Positions 25,302 to 32,219 of a DNA stretch of 64,000 nt are shown piece by piece (the first letter of the stretch is position 1; every line of letters begins with the position of its first letter). Source of the DNA: CAWBUW01 sp963792075 (GTDB lineage Bacteria > Chloroflexota > Anaerolineae > Anaerolineales > UBA4823); assembly GCA_963792075.1 (NCBI GenBank), contig CAWBUW010000012.1, positions 744,001 to 808,000 of the forward strand, given 5' to 3'. Both the position numbers and the translations under genes were made by a program. The notes beneath the pieces were generated by a model. The model made no database searches, was not told the origin of the DNA, and saw nothing but the letters and a program-made list of their open reading frames with translations.

Positions 25302-26066
25302 CTAAAATGGAATCGTTGCTAAAAAGGCCGCCAGTGCGGACGCAACTACCTGCGGCTGTTCGAGCATCACCATGTGTCCGGCATTCTGAACGGTCACCAA
25401 TTGTGTATGAGGAATTTTTCCAGCCAGGAGCTGAGAGATGCGCAAAGGGGTCATACGATCTTCCGTGCCACAAACCAGTAAGGTGGGGCATTGGATTTGC
25501 TCAAGTGACTCGCTGAGATCAAAAGCGTTGCAGGCAAGCAGGTCGCCATGGAGCACACTCGGGCGGATTTCACCAAAGCGCTGAGTAGCCAATTCAACCA
25601 TGCGCGCCGGTGCCTGGGGACCAAAAGACCAGCCAACGAGCGTTTCTATCGCTTTGTAGAAGGTGGTGGGGCTGGCAGCGTTCGAGAGAAGTTCTAGGTT
25701 GACACGCAAGCGCGCCCCCGTAGCGACCAATCCCAGGCCCAATACCTGTTCAGGGCTTTGAGTCGCCAAAGCAAGCGCAATCGCCCCTCCCATCGAATGG
25801 CCGACAAACACAGCCCGGGAGATGCCCACTGCATCCAGCCAGGCCAGGACTCGCAAGGCATAAGCGGAGATAGTCTGCAAGCCCCCCATCGCATCCGATT
25901 TGCCATGACCCGGTAGATCCAGAGCGTACATCCGGTAGCCCGGTAAGCGGCGGATTTCTGGCGGCCAGTAAAGATGCATGCCTCCTGCTCCGTGGAGCAA
26001 TACAACAGGCAGGCTGGTTTCTCCACCCTGGTTAAAGTGGTAATACAGTTCTCCAGCGATCGGCAA
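25302..26066 (-). CDS. Alpha/beta hydrolase
   Basis: Encodes 254 residues. The oxyanion segment is LLHGAGG, the nucleophile elbow GHSMGG, the acid Asp in CGTEDRMTPL, and the catalytic His in NAGHMVML. It resembles esterases and 3-oxoadipate enol-lactonase-type hydrolases; the substrate is unknown. It starts 3 bp after the kinase stop and ends 15 bp before the deoxynucleoside kinase. Confidence 0.88.
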   Translation of the reverse strand: MPIAGELYYHFNQGGETSLPVVLLHGAGGMHLYWPPEIRRLPGYRMYALDLPGHGKSDAMGGLQTISAYALRVLAWLDAVGISRAVFVGHSMGGAIALALATQSPEQVLGLGLVATGARLRVNLELLSNAASPTTFYKAIETLVGWSFGPQAPARMVELATQRFGEIRPSVLHGDLLACNAFDLSESLEQIQCPTLLVCGTEDRMTPLRISQLLAGKIPHTQLVTVQNAGHMVMLEQPQVVASALAAFLATIPF

Positions 26067-26068
26067 GT

Positions 26069-27469
26069 TTAGCCTCCTCGCCTTAGGCGATCCGCGGCGT
26101 CATCGGTAATTGGCACCAACACCTGGATGCGTGTACCCTTCCCCTCAGCCGAGTCAATACGCAAGACTCCATTGACCAGCTCAGTACGCTCGCGCATGTT
26201 CACCATCCCCAGGCTGCCACGGCGATCATAGGAGGCGTCCACTGATCCAACATTGAAGCCAACGCCATTGTCCTGAATTTCTAACAAGGCCATATCCGGC
26301 TGGAGCAGCTTGAGACTTACCCAAATCTGTGCAGCTTGTGCATGCTTGCGAGCATTATTTACCGCTTCTTCAGCAATATAGAAAATAATCGTCTGCTTGC
26401 TCATCTCCAGATCAGGTACCACTTTGGGATCCACCTGGATGATCACGTTTTGATCATAGGTCTCATGCATTTTTTCAGCCATCGCCTCAAGGGCAGCCTG
26501 CAGGCCTTCAGATTCAAGGACCAATGGGCGCAGTGTAAAGAGCATATGGCGAATTTCCTTTGTGGTGCGGCGCGCCAGCTCCTCAATCTTGACAAGCTCC
26601 TCCGCGGCTGCCTTGGCATCCTTTTCCATCAGACGGCGGGTAAAATTCACCCGCATTGCCAGTGCAGCCACGGATTGCGTGGGGCCATCGTGCAAATCTC
26701 GGGCCAGTTTCTTACGCGCCTCTTCCTGGATTTCCATCATGCGTTCTTTTTCTTTTTCCAGGTCGTTATACAGGCGGGCGTTTTGCATAGCAACCAGGGC
26801 TTGCCGGGTGAGTAAATCTAACACCTCACGGCGGGACACATCAAAGAAACCGGGGTCTGGATGAGCAAAGATGAGCACACCATAGACATCCAACCCCGTG
26901 CGCAGCGGCAGCACATAGGCCACTTTACAAGCTTTGAAAGCCAGGAAAGTGCTCAACTCTTGATCCTCAGATAAATCTGATACGAGCTCTGGATCGCCCG
27001 CCGCAATCACCCGGGCTAACGCGCCAGCATTGCCAGGCAGCCGGATGCGCTTGTCTGATGATGGCAGGCGGCGAGAGGAACCAACATGAAGATCTGTTGT
27101 CCCATTGTCATTGACAGTAAAAAGGAGCACTGCGCTGGCCAGGCGATCAGAACTAGAGCCGGAATTGGAGGCCAAAGCGTTGCTGGCCAAATCAAGCACC
27201 ATATCCAATACCCGGTCGTACTTGAGCGTGGCCGTCATGGATGAAATCATGTTGTAAAAGGCGAAAACCCGTTCGCGCTCAGCCTGGCGGACCTGTTCAG
27301 CTTCATTGTAGGCAGCCTTTTTGCGCTGGGGACCGAGGATACGGTGGAAGATCAGGTAGCCTAAGACAAGCCCCATACCAAGGCCAATGAACGTGGCGAG
27401 GAGGAGGAGGAAAGTCAAAGACGATTGGGCCTGCGCGAATGGGAAAGTGAAAAGTTGGAAAATGCGCAT
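26069..27469 (-). CDS. NarL-type sensor histidine kinase with GAF domain
   Basis: Encodes 466 residues. One N-terminal membrane helix (about 16-43), a GAF domain (about 65-225), then the HisKA_3 dimerisation motif with phosphoacceptor H260 in KKLARDLHDGPTQSVAAL, and a C-terminal ATPase (YIAEEAVNNARKHAQA, IQDNGVGF, GSLGMVNMRERTELV). Such kinases pair with LuxR/NarL regulators, but none is in the window. ATG at 27469 gives the expected membrane segment; the longer frame runs into the rdgB region. Confidence 0.88.
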   Translation of the reverse strand: MRIFQLFTFPFAQAQSSLTFLLLLATFIGLGMGLVLGYLIFHRILGPQRKKAAYNEAEQVRQAERERVFAFYNMISSMTATLKYDRVLDMVLDLASNALASNSGSSSDRLASAVLLFTVNDNGTTDLHVGSSRRLPSSDKRIRLPGNAGALARVIAAGDPELVSDLSEDQELSTFLAFKACKVAYVLPLRTGLDVYGVLIFAHPDPGFFDVSRREVLDLLTRQALVAMQNARLYNDLEKEKERMMEIQEEARKKLARDLHDGPTQSVAALAMRVNFTRRLMEKDAKAAAEELVKIEELARRTTKEIRHMLFTLRPLVLESEGLQAALEAMAEKMHETYDQNVIIQVDPKVVPDLEMSKQTIIFYIAEEAVNNARKHAQAAQIWVSLKLLQPDMALLEIQDNGVGFNVGSVDASYDRRGSLGMVNMRERTELVNGVLRIDSAEGKGTRIQVLVPITDDAADRLRRGG

Positions 27470-27519
27470 GGCAATATGATAACGCAAAATCAGAGGTTTT
27501 ACAAACCATATTCCTGTAA

Positions 27520-27554
27520 GGAGTGCACTAAATCCAACATCTTTTGAGTGCTCC
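27520..27554. repeat. Imperfect hairpin, CACTAAA/TTTTGAGTG family, copy 1
   Basis: GGAGTGCACTAAA and TTTTGAGTGCTCC pair imperfectly. It abuts the rdgB stop. A related hairpin with the same inner sequences lies at 47488-47547. Confidence 0.5.
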
Positions 27555-28159
27555 CTAGTAAGAGAATCCCAAGAATTGGGCCAGCCTGGGTTGGAGGGCT
27601 TGAATGGCACGGGCGCGGTGGCTGAGACGGTTTTTTTCGGTCGTCTCCAATTCAGCCATGGTGCGGTCAATCTCGGAAAGTAAAAAGATTGGGTCGTAGC
27701 CAAATCCATTTTTCCCGCGTTCCACTGGGATAATTTCCCCGGGGCAGACCCCTTCAGCAAAGATGGCATCCCCCACAGGATGAGCCAGAGCGACCACACA
27801 GTGAAAGCTGGCGCGCCAGGGGCGCGGCAAACCGGCTAGCTTTTCGAGCAGTAATGCACGGCGGTCTACATCAGTAGCCCCAGGATGAGGGAAAAGCGCG
27901 CAGAGTGAACGCCTGGTTGACCCTGTAAGGCATCCACTTCAAGGCCCGAATCATCTGCCAAAGAGAACAAGCCCGAGTGAGCAGCAAACGCTTTTGCTTT
28001 GAGCGCGGCATTATCCTGGTATGTGGTGCCATCCTCAGGAACATCCAGTTGCAGCCCGATCTCAGCAGGTGTGAGCAGAGTCAAATCAGGGAAAAGGGCG
28101 AGCAGCGCCTGGATTTCCAGCCTTTTGCCAGGGTTGTTCGTGGCAATCAACAAATTCAT
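27555..28159 (-). CDS. rdgB: RdgB/HAM1 non-canonical purine NTP pyrophosphatase, frameshifted
   Basis: Hydrolyses dITP and XTP to the monophosphates, keeping them out of DNA. The first part reads MNLLIATNNPGKRLEIQALL and FSLADDSGLEVDALQGQPGVHSARFS; the second part reads HPGATDVDRRALLLEKL, VERGKNGFGYDPIFLL and NRLSHRARA. Joining them needs one additional base in the run GGGAAAA at 27889-27895 (plus strand). The repaired length is 201 residues, normal for the family. Probably an intact gene with a sequence error. It heads the minus-strand group with a kinase, hydrolase, dNK and nucleotidyltransferase. Confidence 0.88.
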
Positions 28160-28223
28160 GGGGTAAAGTCTCCTTATGCAAAAGATTCAACGTAAAAAGC
28201 CCATATTGCAAGAAAATTATCTA

Positions 28224-28251
28224 TTGAAATTGCAAGATATTATGTTATAAT
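28224..28251 (+). promoter_or_regulatory. Promoter for DUF177/sigma factor genes
   Basis: TTGAAA (28224-28229), a 16-bp spacer and perfect TATAAT (28246-28251), about 35 bp before the GTG start. Confidence 0.65.
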
Positions 28252-28291
28252 AGGTCAAATTATCAAAGTATCCTCTTCACCCAGTACCCCC

Positions 28292-28807
28292 GTGACAGAT
28301 CCTCACTCGCCTCTCCGGCTAAATCTCGGGTTTTTTATCCACCAGCAAATCGGCTACAGCCGGGAATTCCCGCTGGAAATCCCCCGCCTGAACCTTGACC
28401 CTGAACTGGCGCTGAGTGATCTCTACGGGACTGTCCGGGTCACGCGCACCCCCCAGGGGTTACTCATTCAAGCAAAGTTGGGGGCAAAAACATCCATTGA
28501 ATGCGTGCGCTGCCTGACTGAATTCCTTCTCCATCTCGAAACTGAATTTTCCGAATTATACGCTTTCAATAAACGTTCGGTTACTGATTCTGGTTTGATT
28601 TTACCCGAGGACGGCAATATCAACCTGACTCCTTTAGTACGTGAATATATGCTGCTGGCGGTTCCGATCAAACCACTTTGTCGCCCAGACTGCAAGGGCC
28701 TTTGCAGTGAATGTGGCGAAAACCTGAACGAAGTTACCTGCGAACATACCAGCAATAAAATCGATCCGCGGCTGGAAATGCTTAAAACGTTGCTCGATAA
28801 AAAATAA
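28292..28807 (+). CDS. DUF177 (YceD-like) protein
   Basis: Encodes 171 residues with a GTG start. The family is linked to 23S rRNA maturation and to ribosomal protein L32. It shows the typical CVRC pair, the acidic middle, and the C-terminal zinc-type cluster CRPDCKGLCSECGENLN. In most bacteria rpmF (L32) follows directly; here the next gene is the sigma factor and no rpmF is visible in the gap. Confidence 0.88.
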   Translation: MTDPHSPLRLNLGFFIHQQIGYSREFPLEIPRLNLDPELALSDLYGTVRVTRTPQGLLIQAKLGAKTSIECVRCLTEFLLHLETEFSELYAFNKRSVTDSGLILPEDGNINLTPLVREYMLLAVPIKPLCRPDCKGLCSECGENLNEVTCEHTSNKIDPRLEMLKTLLDKK

Positions 28808-28875
28808 TTCATCCGAAATCTCAGCCCAGCACCCTGAGAGGGGATAGGGTGCTTACCTTATAGGAGGGTTCCATT

Positions 28876-30045
28876 ATGGTCTACCCCAACAGGCGAGTAC
28901 AGAACGGAGAAATCCTGGGCGGTTTGCTTGAAAAAGCAGATTTGCAGGGTTACCTGACGCCAGACGATGTGATGGAGGCGTTCCCGGCAGATAACGAGGA
29001 TGAAGAGTTGGTTTCCAATCTTTTCGCGGCGCTGCGCCACCAGGGAGTAGAAATACTCGTTGAAGAAGATGATACGGATCAGACCACCTCGGACGGTGAC
29101 CCCCTGTCTGGGCATCCTCTGAACCTGGAACACATTGCGGCAGATGATACAGTTGGGCTATATCTCAAAGAAATGGCCAGTGTGCCCCTGCTCACTTTGG
29201 CTGAAGAGGTCTCGCTGGCGCAAAGGATCGAAGCTGCGCGCCAGGCCAAGATCGATATCAACCAACTGAAAGGCCGGAGTAAGGAGCTGCGCCGCCTGGA
29301 GCTGGACCGGATCGTACAGGAAGGGATTGAGGCTCGCGAACACTTGATCAAAGCCAATACTCGCCTGGTCGTTAGCATTGCTAAGAAATATACAGGGCGA
29401 GGCGTTCCTTTCCTGGATTTGATCCAGGAAGGGAATTTAGGGCTCATGAAAGCCGTCACCAAATTTGAGTACCAGCGCGGCTTTCGCTTTTCTACGTATG
29501 CCACGTGGTGGATCCGCCAGACCATCACGCGTGCCATCGCCGACCAAGGGCGTACCATCCGCGTCCCGGTGCACATGACGGACCGCATCCGGATGATGTA
29601 CAAGTCAGCGCACCGGCTGGAGCAGAAGCTTGGCCGGCCGCCAACCAATATTGAGCTGGCCACCGATCTTGAAGTCGAACCAGACCGCCTGCAGTGGATG
29701 CTGCAAGTATCTTGGATCCCCGTCTCGCTGGAAAGCCCGGTAGGGGATGACGAAGAGTCTGAATTCGGGATGTTTGTAGAAGATACGCTGTCCCCCTCCC
29801 CTTCACAGACAACCTACGAGAAACTGCTGCGCGAACGGGTAGAGGAAGTCCTGGAGACGCTCTCCCCGCGCGAGGCCCGCATCCTGCGGCTGCGTTTTGG
29901 GTTGGAAAACGGCCACGCTTACACCTTGGAGGAAGTTGGTCAGAAATTTGGGCTGACGCGTGAGCGCATCCGCCAAATCGAAGGGAAAGCACTGCGCCGG
30001 CTGCGTCATCCCTGCCGCTCGCGCCTGCTGAAAGAATATCTCTAA
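28876..30045 (+). CDS. rpoD: RNA polymerase sigma-70 factor, RpoD/SigA type
   Basis: Encodes 389 residues. A short region 1.1-like N terminus (LLEKADLQGYLTPDDVMEAF) is followed by region 1.2 (DDTVGLYLKEMASVPLL), regions 2.1-2.4 (LIKANTRLVVSIAKKY, DLIQEGNLGLMKAV, YATWWIRQTITRAI), region 3 and region 4.2 with the -35 helix-turn-helix (LEEVGQKFGLTRERIRQIE). It is the principal type or a close group 2 relative. AGGAGGG precedes the ATG. A GCACCCT/AGGGTGC hairpin lies just upstream (28831-28853). Confidence 0.93.
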   Translation: MVYPNRRVQNGEILGGLLEKADLQGYLTPDDVMEAFPADNEDEELVSNLFAALRHQGVEILVEEDDTDQTTSDGDPLSGHPLNLEHIAADDTVGLYLKEMASVPLLTLAEEVSLAQRIEAARQAKIDINQLKGRSKELRRLELDRIVQEGIEAREHLIKANTRLVVSIAKKYTGRGVPFLDLIQEGNLGLMKAVTKFEYQRGFRFSTYATWWIRQTITRAIADQGRTIRVPVHMTDRIRMMYKSAHRLEQKLGRPPTNIELATDLEVEPDRLQWMLQVSWIPVSLESPVGDDEESEFGMFVEDTLSPSPSQTTYEKLLRERVEEVLETLSPREARILRLRFGLENGHAYTLEEVGQKFGLTRERIRQIEGKALRRLRHPCRSRLLKEYL

Positions 30046-30058
30046 GGCTCTCTAGGAA

Positions 30059-30142
30059 TTGCCGTGGTAGGGCGGTTATGTGGGGGTGTTTTGCGGGCAA
30101 AGCCCGCAAATCTACCCCACAGTTGCCCTCTGCCACGGCAAC
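30059..30142. repeat. Large nested hairpin repeat (TTGCCGTGG family)
   Basis: Outer arms TTGCCGTGG and CCACGGCAA enclose further imperfect pairing (AGGGC/GCCCT, GTGGGG/CCCCAC) and an inner TTTGCGGGC AAA GCCCGCAAA with a GCAAAGC tip. It follows rpoD and precedes the metG leader. One arm recurs at 15597-15626. There is no T-run. Confidence 0.7.
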
Positions 30143-30200
30143 TTCCAACGAACCATCTCTAATTTGTGATAAAATACGGGTAGAGTTTAAGGAAAAAACC

Positions 30201-30299
30201 ATGTTCACGGCAATTGCACCCCTGGCTTTAATTGCGATGTTGATGCGCATGCTGATGCGGATACCTTGTCGCGCCTGGGCAGCCAATTACCAGGGTTAA
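30201..30299 (+). CDS. Met-rich leader peptide upstream of metG
   Basis: A 32-residue ORF with a good ribosome-binding site (AAGGA, 7 nt before ATG). Five of 32 residues are Met; four fall within seven codons (ATG at 30237, 30243, 30249 and 30255, in IAMLMRMLMR). It ends with TAA 26 nt before a strong terminator and 79 nt before metG. This layout is that of a ribosome-mediated attenuation leader sensing charged tRNA-Met. Translation is inferred from sequence only. Confidence 0.7.
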   Translation: MFTAIAPLALIAMLMRMLMRIPCRAWAANYQG

Positions 30300-30355
30300 G
30301 TTCTGCGTTTAGCGCATACTTGGCGGGCTGTCTGTTTCAGGCAGCCTGTTTTTTT
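30277..30355 (+). promoter_or_regulatory. Transcription attenuator of metG (terminator plus competing antiterminator)
   Basis: Terminator: GGCTGTCTG (30326-30334) pairs with CAGGCAGCC (30338-30346) through 9 bp around TTT, followed by TGTTTTTTT. Competing segment: GGGCAGCC (30277-30284) inside the leader ORF can pair over 8 bp (two of them G-U) with the terminator's 5' arm GGCTGTCT, which would prevent the terminator. An upstream TGGCT (30225-30229) can in turn pair with AGCCA (30281-30285). These are alternative pairings by inspection, not folded. Confidence 0.65.
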
Positions 30356-30378
30356 GTCAGAATCCTGCGGAGGCATGA

Positions 30379-32163
30379 ATGTCCGAAAATATCTTAATCG
30401 CCATCGCCTGGCCTTACGCCAATGCCCAGATCCACGTGGGCAACATTACCGGTTCTCACCTGCCGGGAGATATCACCGCGCGTTACCATCGCTTGAAAGG
30501 AAACCAGGTGCTCATGGTATCTGGCACCGATTCGCACGGTACGCCGGTCACGCTGCGCGCGGATGCTGAGGGGAAGCCAGTGGAGACTGTGTACAAGGAA
30601 TATCACAATAGCTTCCTGATCCTCTTCCAAAAGCTGGGAATCCAGTATGACTTGTTCACCACCACTCACACCCAAAACCACTTCAAGGTCTCGCAGAGCA
30701 TCTTCCTGGCGCTGCTAAAAAATGGCTACCTGTACACCGAAACGCGCCCGCAGTGGTATTCGCCGGGATCCAAACGCTTCCTGCCTGATCGTTACGTCGA
30801 AGGCACCTGCTATCTCTGCGGGTATGAAGGGGCACGCAGCGATCAATGTGATCGCTGCGGAAACGTCCTGGAACCAGAAAAATTACTCCATCCGCGCTCG
30901 AAGGTAGATTCTTCCACACCCGAGCTGCGCGATACCCAGCATTACTACCTGGACCTGTCAAAACTGGAACCAGAAGTGGCCAAGTTTTTGCGCCAACGGC
31001 AGTCGTATTGGCGCGAAACGGTGATCGGCCAGTCGCTGGGGCAAATCGAAAGTGAAGGATTGCGCAGCCGTCCCATCACCCGCGACCTGGATTGGGGCAT
31101 CCCAGTGCCGGTCGAGGGGTGGGAGGGAAAATGCCTGTATGTTTGGTTCGAGGCAGTGATTGGCTACCTGTCCGCGGCAATTGAATGGGCGCAGATTAGC
31201 GGCCAACCGGATGCCTGGAAGAATTGGTGGCACAATCCCGCCGCAAAGACGTTTTACTTCATCGGTAAAGACAACATCTTCTTTCATGCTGCCTGGTGGC
31301 CGGCGCAATTGCTGGGCGTGGGGACCCAATTTACAGAAATCTTCAGCGCAGAGCCCGGCAAGCTGCTCAACCTGCCCTACAACGTGCCTGCGAACCAGTT
31401 CATGAATCTGGAAGGACAAAAGATATCCGGCAGTCGCAACTGGGCTGTATGGGGATTGGATGCGCTGGAGCGTTATGATCCTGACCCGCTGCGCTACTAC
31501 CTGACTTTCAATATGCCTGAAAATCGTGACACTGATTGGGATTGGGCAGATTTCGTGGCGCGCAACAACAACGAATTGGTAGCGACCTGGGGCAACCTGG
31601 CCAACCGCGTGCTGTCCTTTGCCTACAAACACTGGGAGGGCCAGATTCCAACTCCAGGAACGCTGCGTCCCGCCGATGAGGAGGTCCTGCGCACGATCGA
31701 AAATGGCTTCCAAACCGTTGGCGCGCACATGGATGGGGTCCGGCTGCGTGCCGCCTTAGGCGAAGCAATCCGGCTGGCCTCGGAGGTGAATAAATACCTG
31801 GACAGCGCGGGTCCCTGGTTTGAGATTAAAACCGATAAGGTGGCCGCTGGTACCACGATCTATACCGCGCTGCGCTGCATCGACTCGTTGAAAATCCTGC
31901 TGGCGCCATTCCTACCTTTTACCTGCGAACGTCTACACGGTTTCCTGGGTTATGACCAGCCGATCTTTGGCGAGCCTTATACAGAGACCGTGAGCGATAC
32001 GTTGGGAGAACACACGGTGCTGCGCTACCGGCCCGGCAGCGCCAGTGGTGAATGGAAACCCAGCCAGCTCAGCCACACACAAACACTGCGCCAACCCGCC
32101 CCGCTGTTCAAAAAGCTGGAAGAGAGCATCGTGGTAGAAGAACGAGAGCGCTTAGGACAATGA
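30379..32163 (+). CDS. metG: Methionyl-tRNA synthetase
   Basis: Encodes 594 residues. It charges initiator and elongator tRNA-Met. A class I Rossmann core with PYANAQIHVGN (HIGH-type), a zinc knuckle (CYLCG, then CDRCG at about 143-163), the catalytic loop K348-ISGS (a KMSKS variant lacking the second Lys), and a C-terminal helical anticodon domain (NRVLSFAYKHWEG). The C-terminal EMAP-like domain is absent, as in many bacteria. ATG after GGAGG. It is preceded by the Met-rich leader and terminator. Confidence 0.96.
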   Translation: MSENILIAIAWPYANAQIHVGNITGSHLPGDITARYHRLKGNQVLMVSGTDSHGTPVTLRADAEGKPVETVYKEYHNSFLILFQKLGIQYDLFTTTHTQNHFKVSQSIFLALLKNGYLYTETRPQWYSPGSKRFLPDRYVEGTCYLCGYEGARSDQCDRCGNVLEPEKLLHPRSKVDSSTPELRDTQHYYLDLSKLEPEVAKFLRQRQSYWRETVIGQSLGQIESEGLRSRPITRDLDWGIPVPVEGWEGKCLYVWFEAVIGYLSAAIEWAQISGQPDAWKNWWHNPAAKTFYFIGKDNIFFHAAWWPAQLLGVGTQFTEIFSAEPGKLLNLPYNVPANQFMNLEGQKISGSRNWAVWGLDALERYDPDPLRYYLTFNMPENRDTDWDWADFVARNNNELVATWGNLANRVLSFAYKHWEGQIPTPGTLRPADEEVLRTIENGFQTVGAHMDGVRLRAALGEAIRLASEVNKYLDSAGPWFEIKTDKVAAGTTIYTALRCIDSLKILLAPFLPFTCERLHGFLGYDQPIFGEPYTETVSDTLGEHTVLRYRPGSASGEWKPSQLSHTQTLRQPAPLFKKLEESIVVEERERLGQ

Positions 32164-32167
32164 CTTA

Positions 32168-32205
32168 CCAGGCTGCCCCAAAAGGGTACTTTTGGGGCAG
32201 CCTGG
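32168..32205. terminator. Perfect 38-bp hairpin after metG
   Basis: CCAGGCTGCCCCAAAAG pairs perfectly with CTTTTGGGGCAGCCTGG around GGTA. It lies in the 56-bp gap between metG and mutS2. The ends resemble the termini of the long hairpin repeat (GGCTGTCCAAAAAG). No T-run follows, so termination is uncertain. Confidence 0.55.
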
Positions 32206-32219
32206 TTCCACGATGAACC

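Noticed and set aside
30046..30378. T-box or SAM riboswitch for metG
   Set aside because: No T-box consensus or SAM aptamer core was seen; the Met-rich ORF plus terminator explains the leader better.
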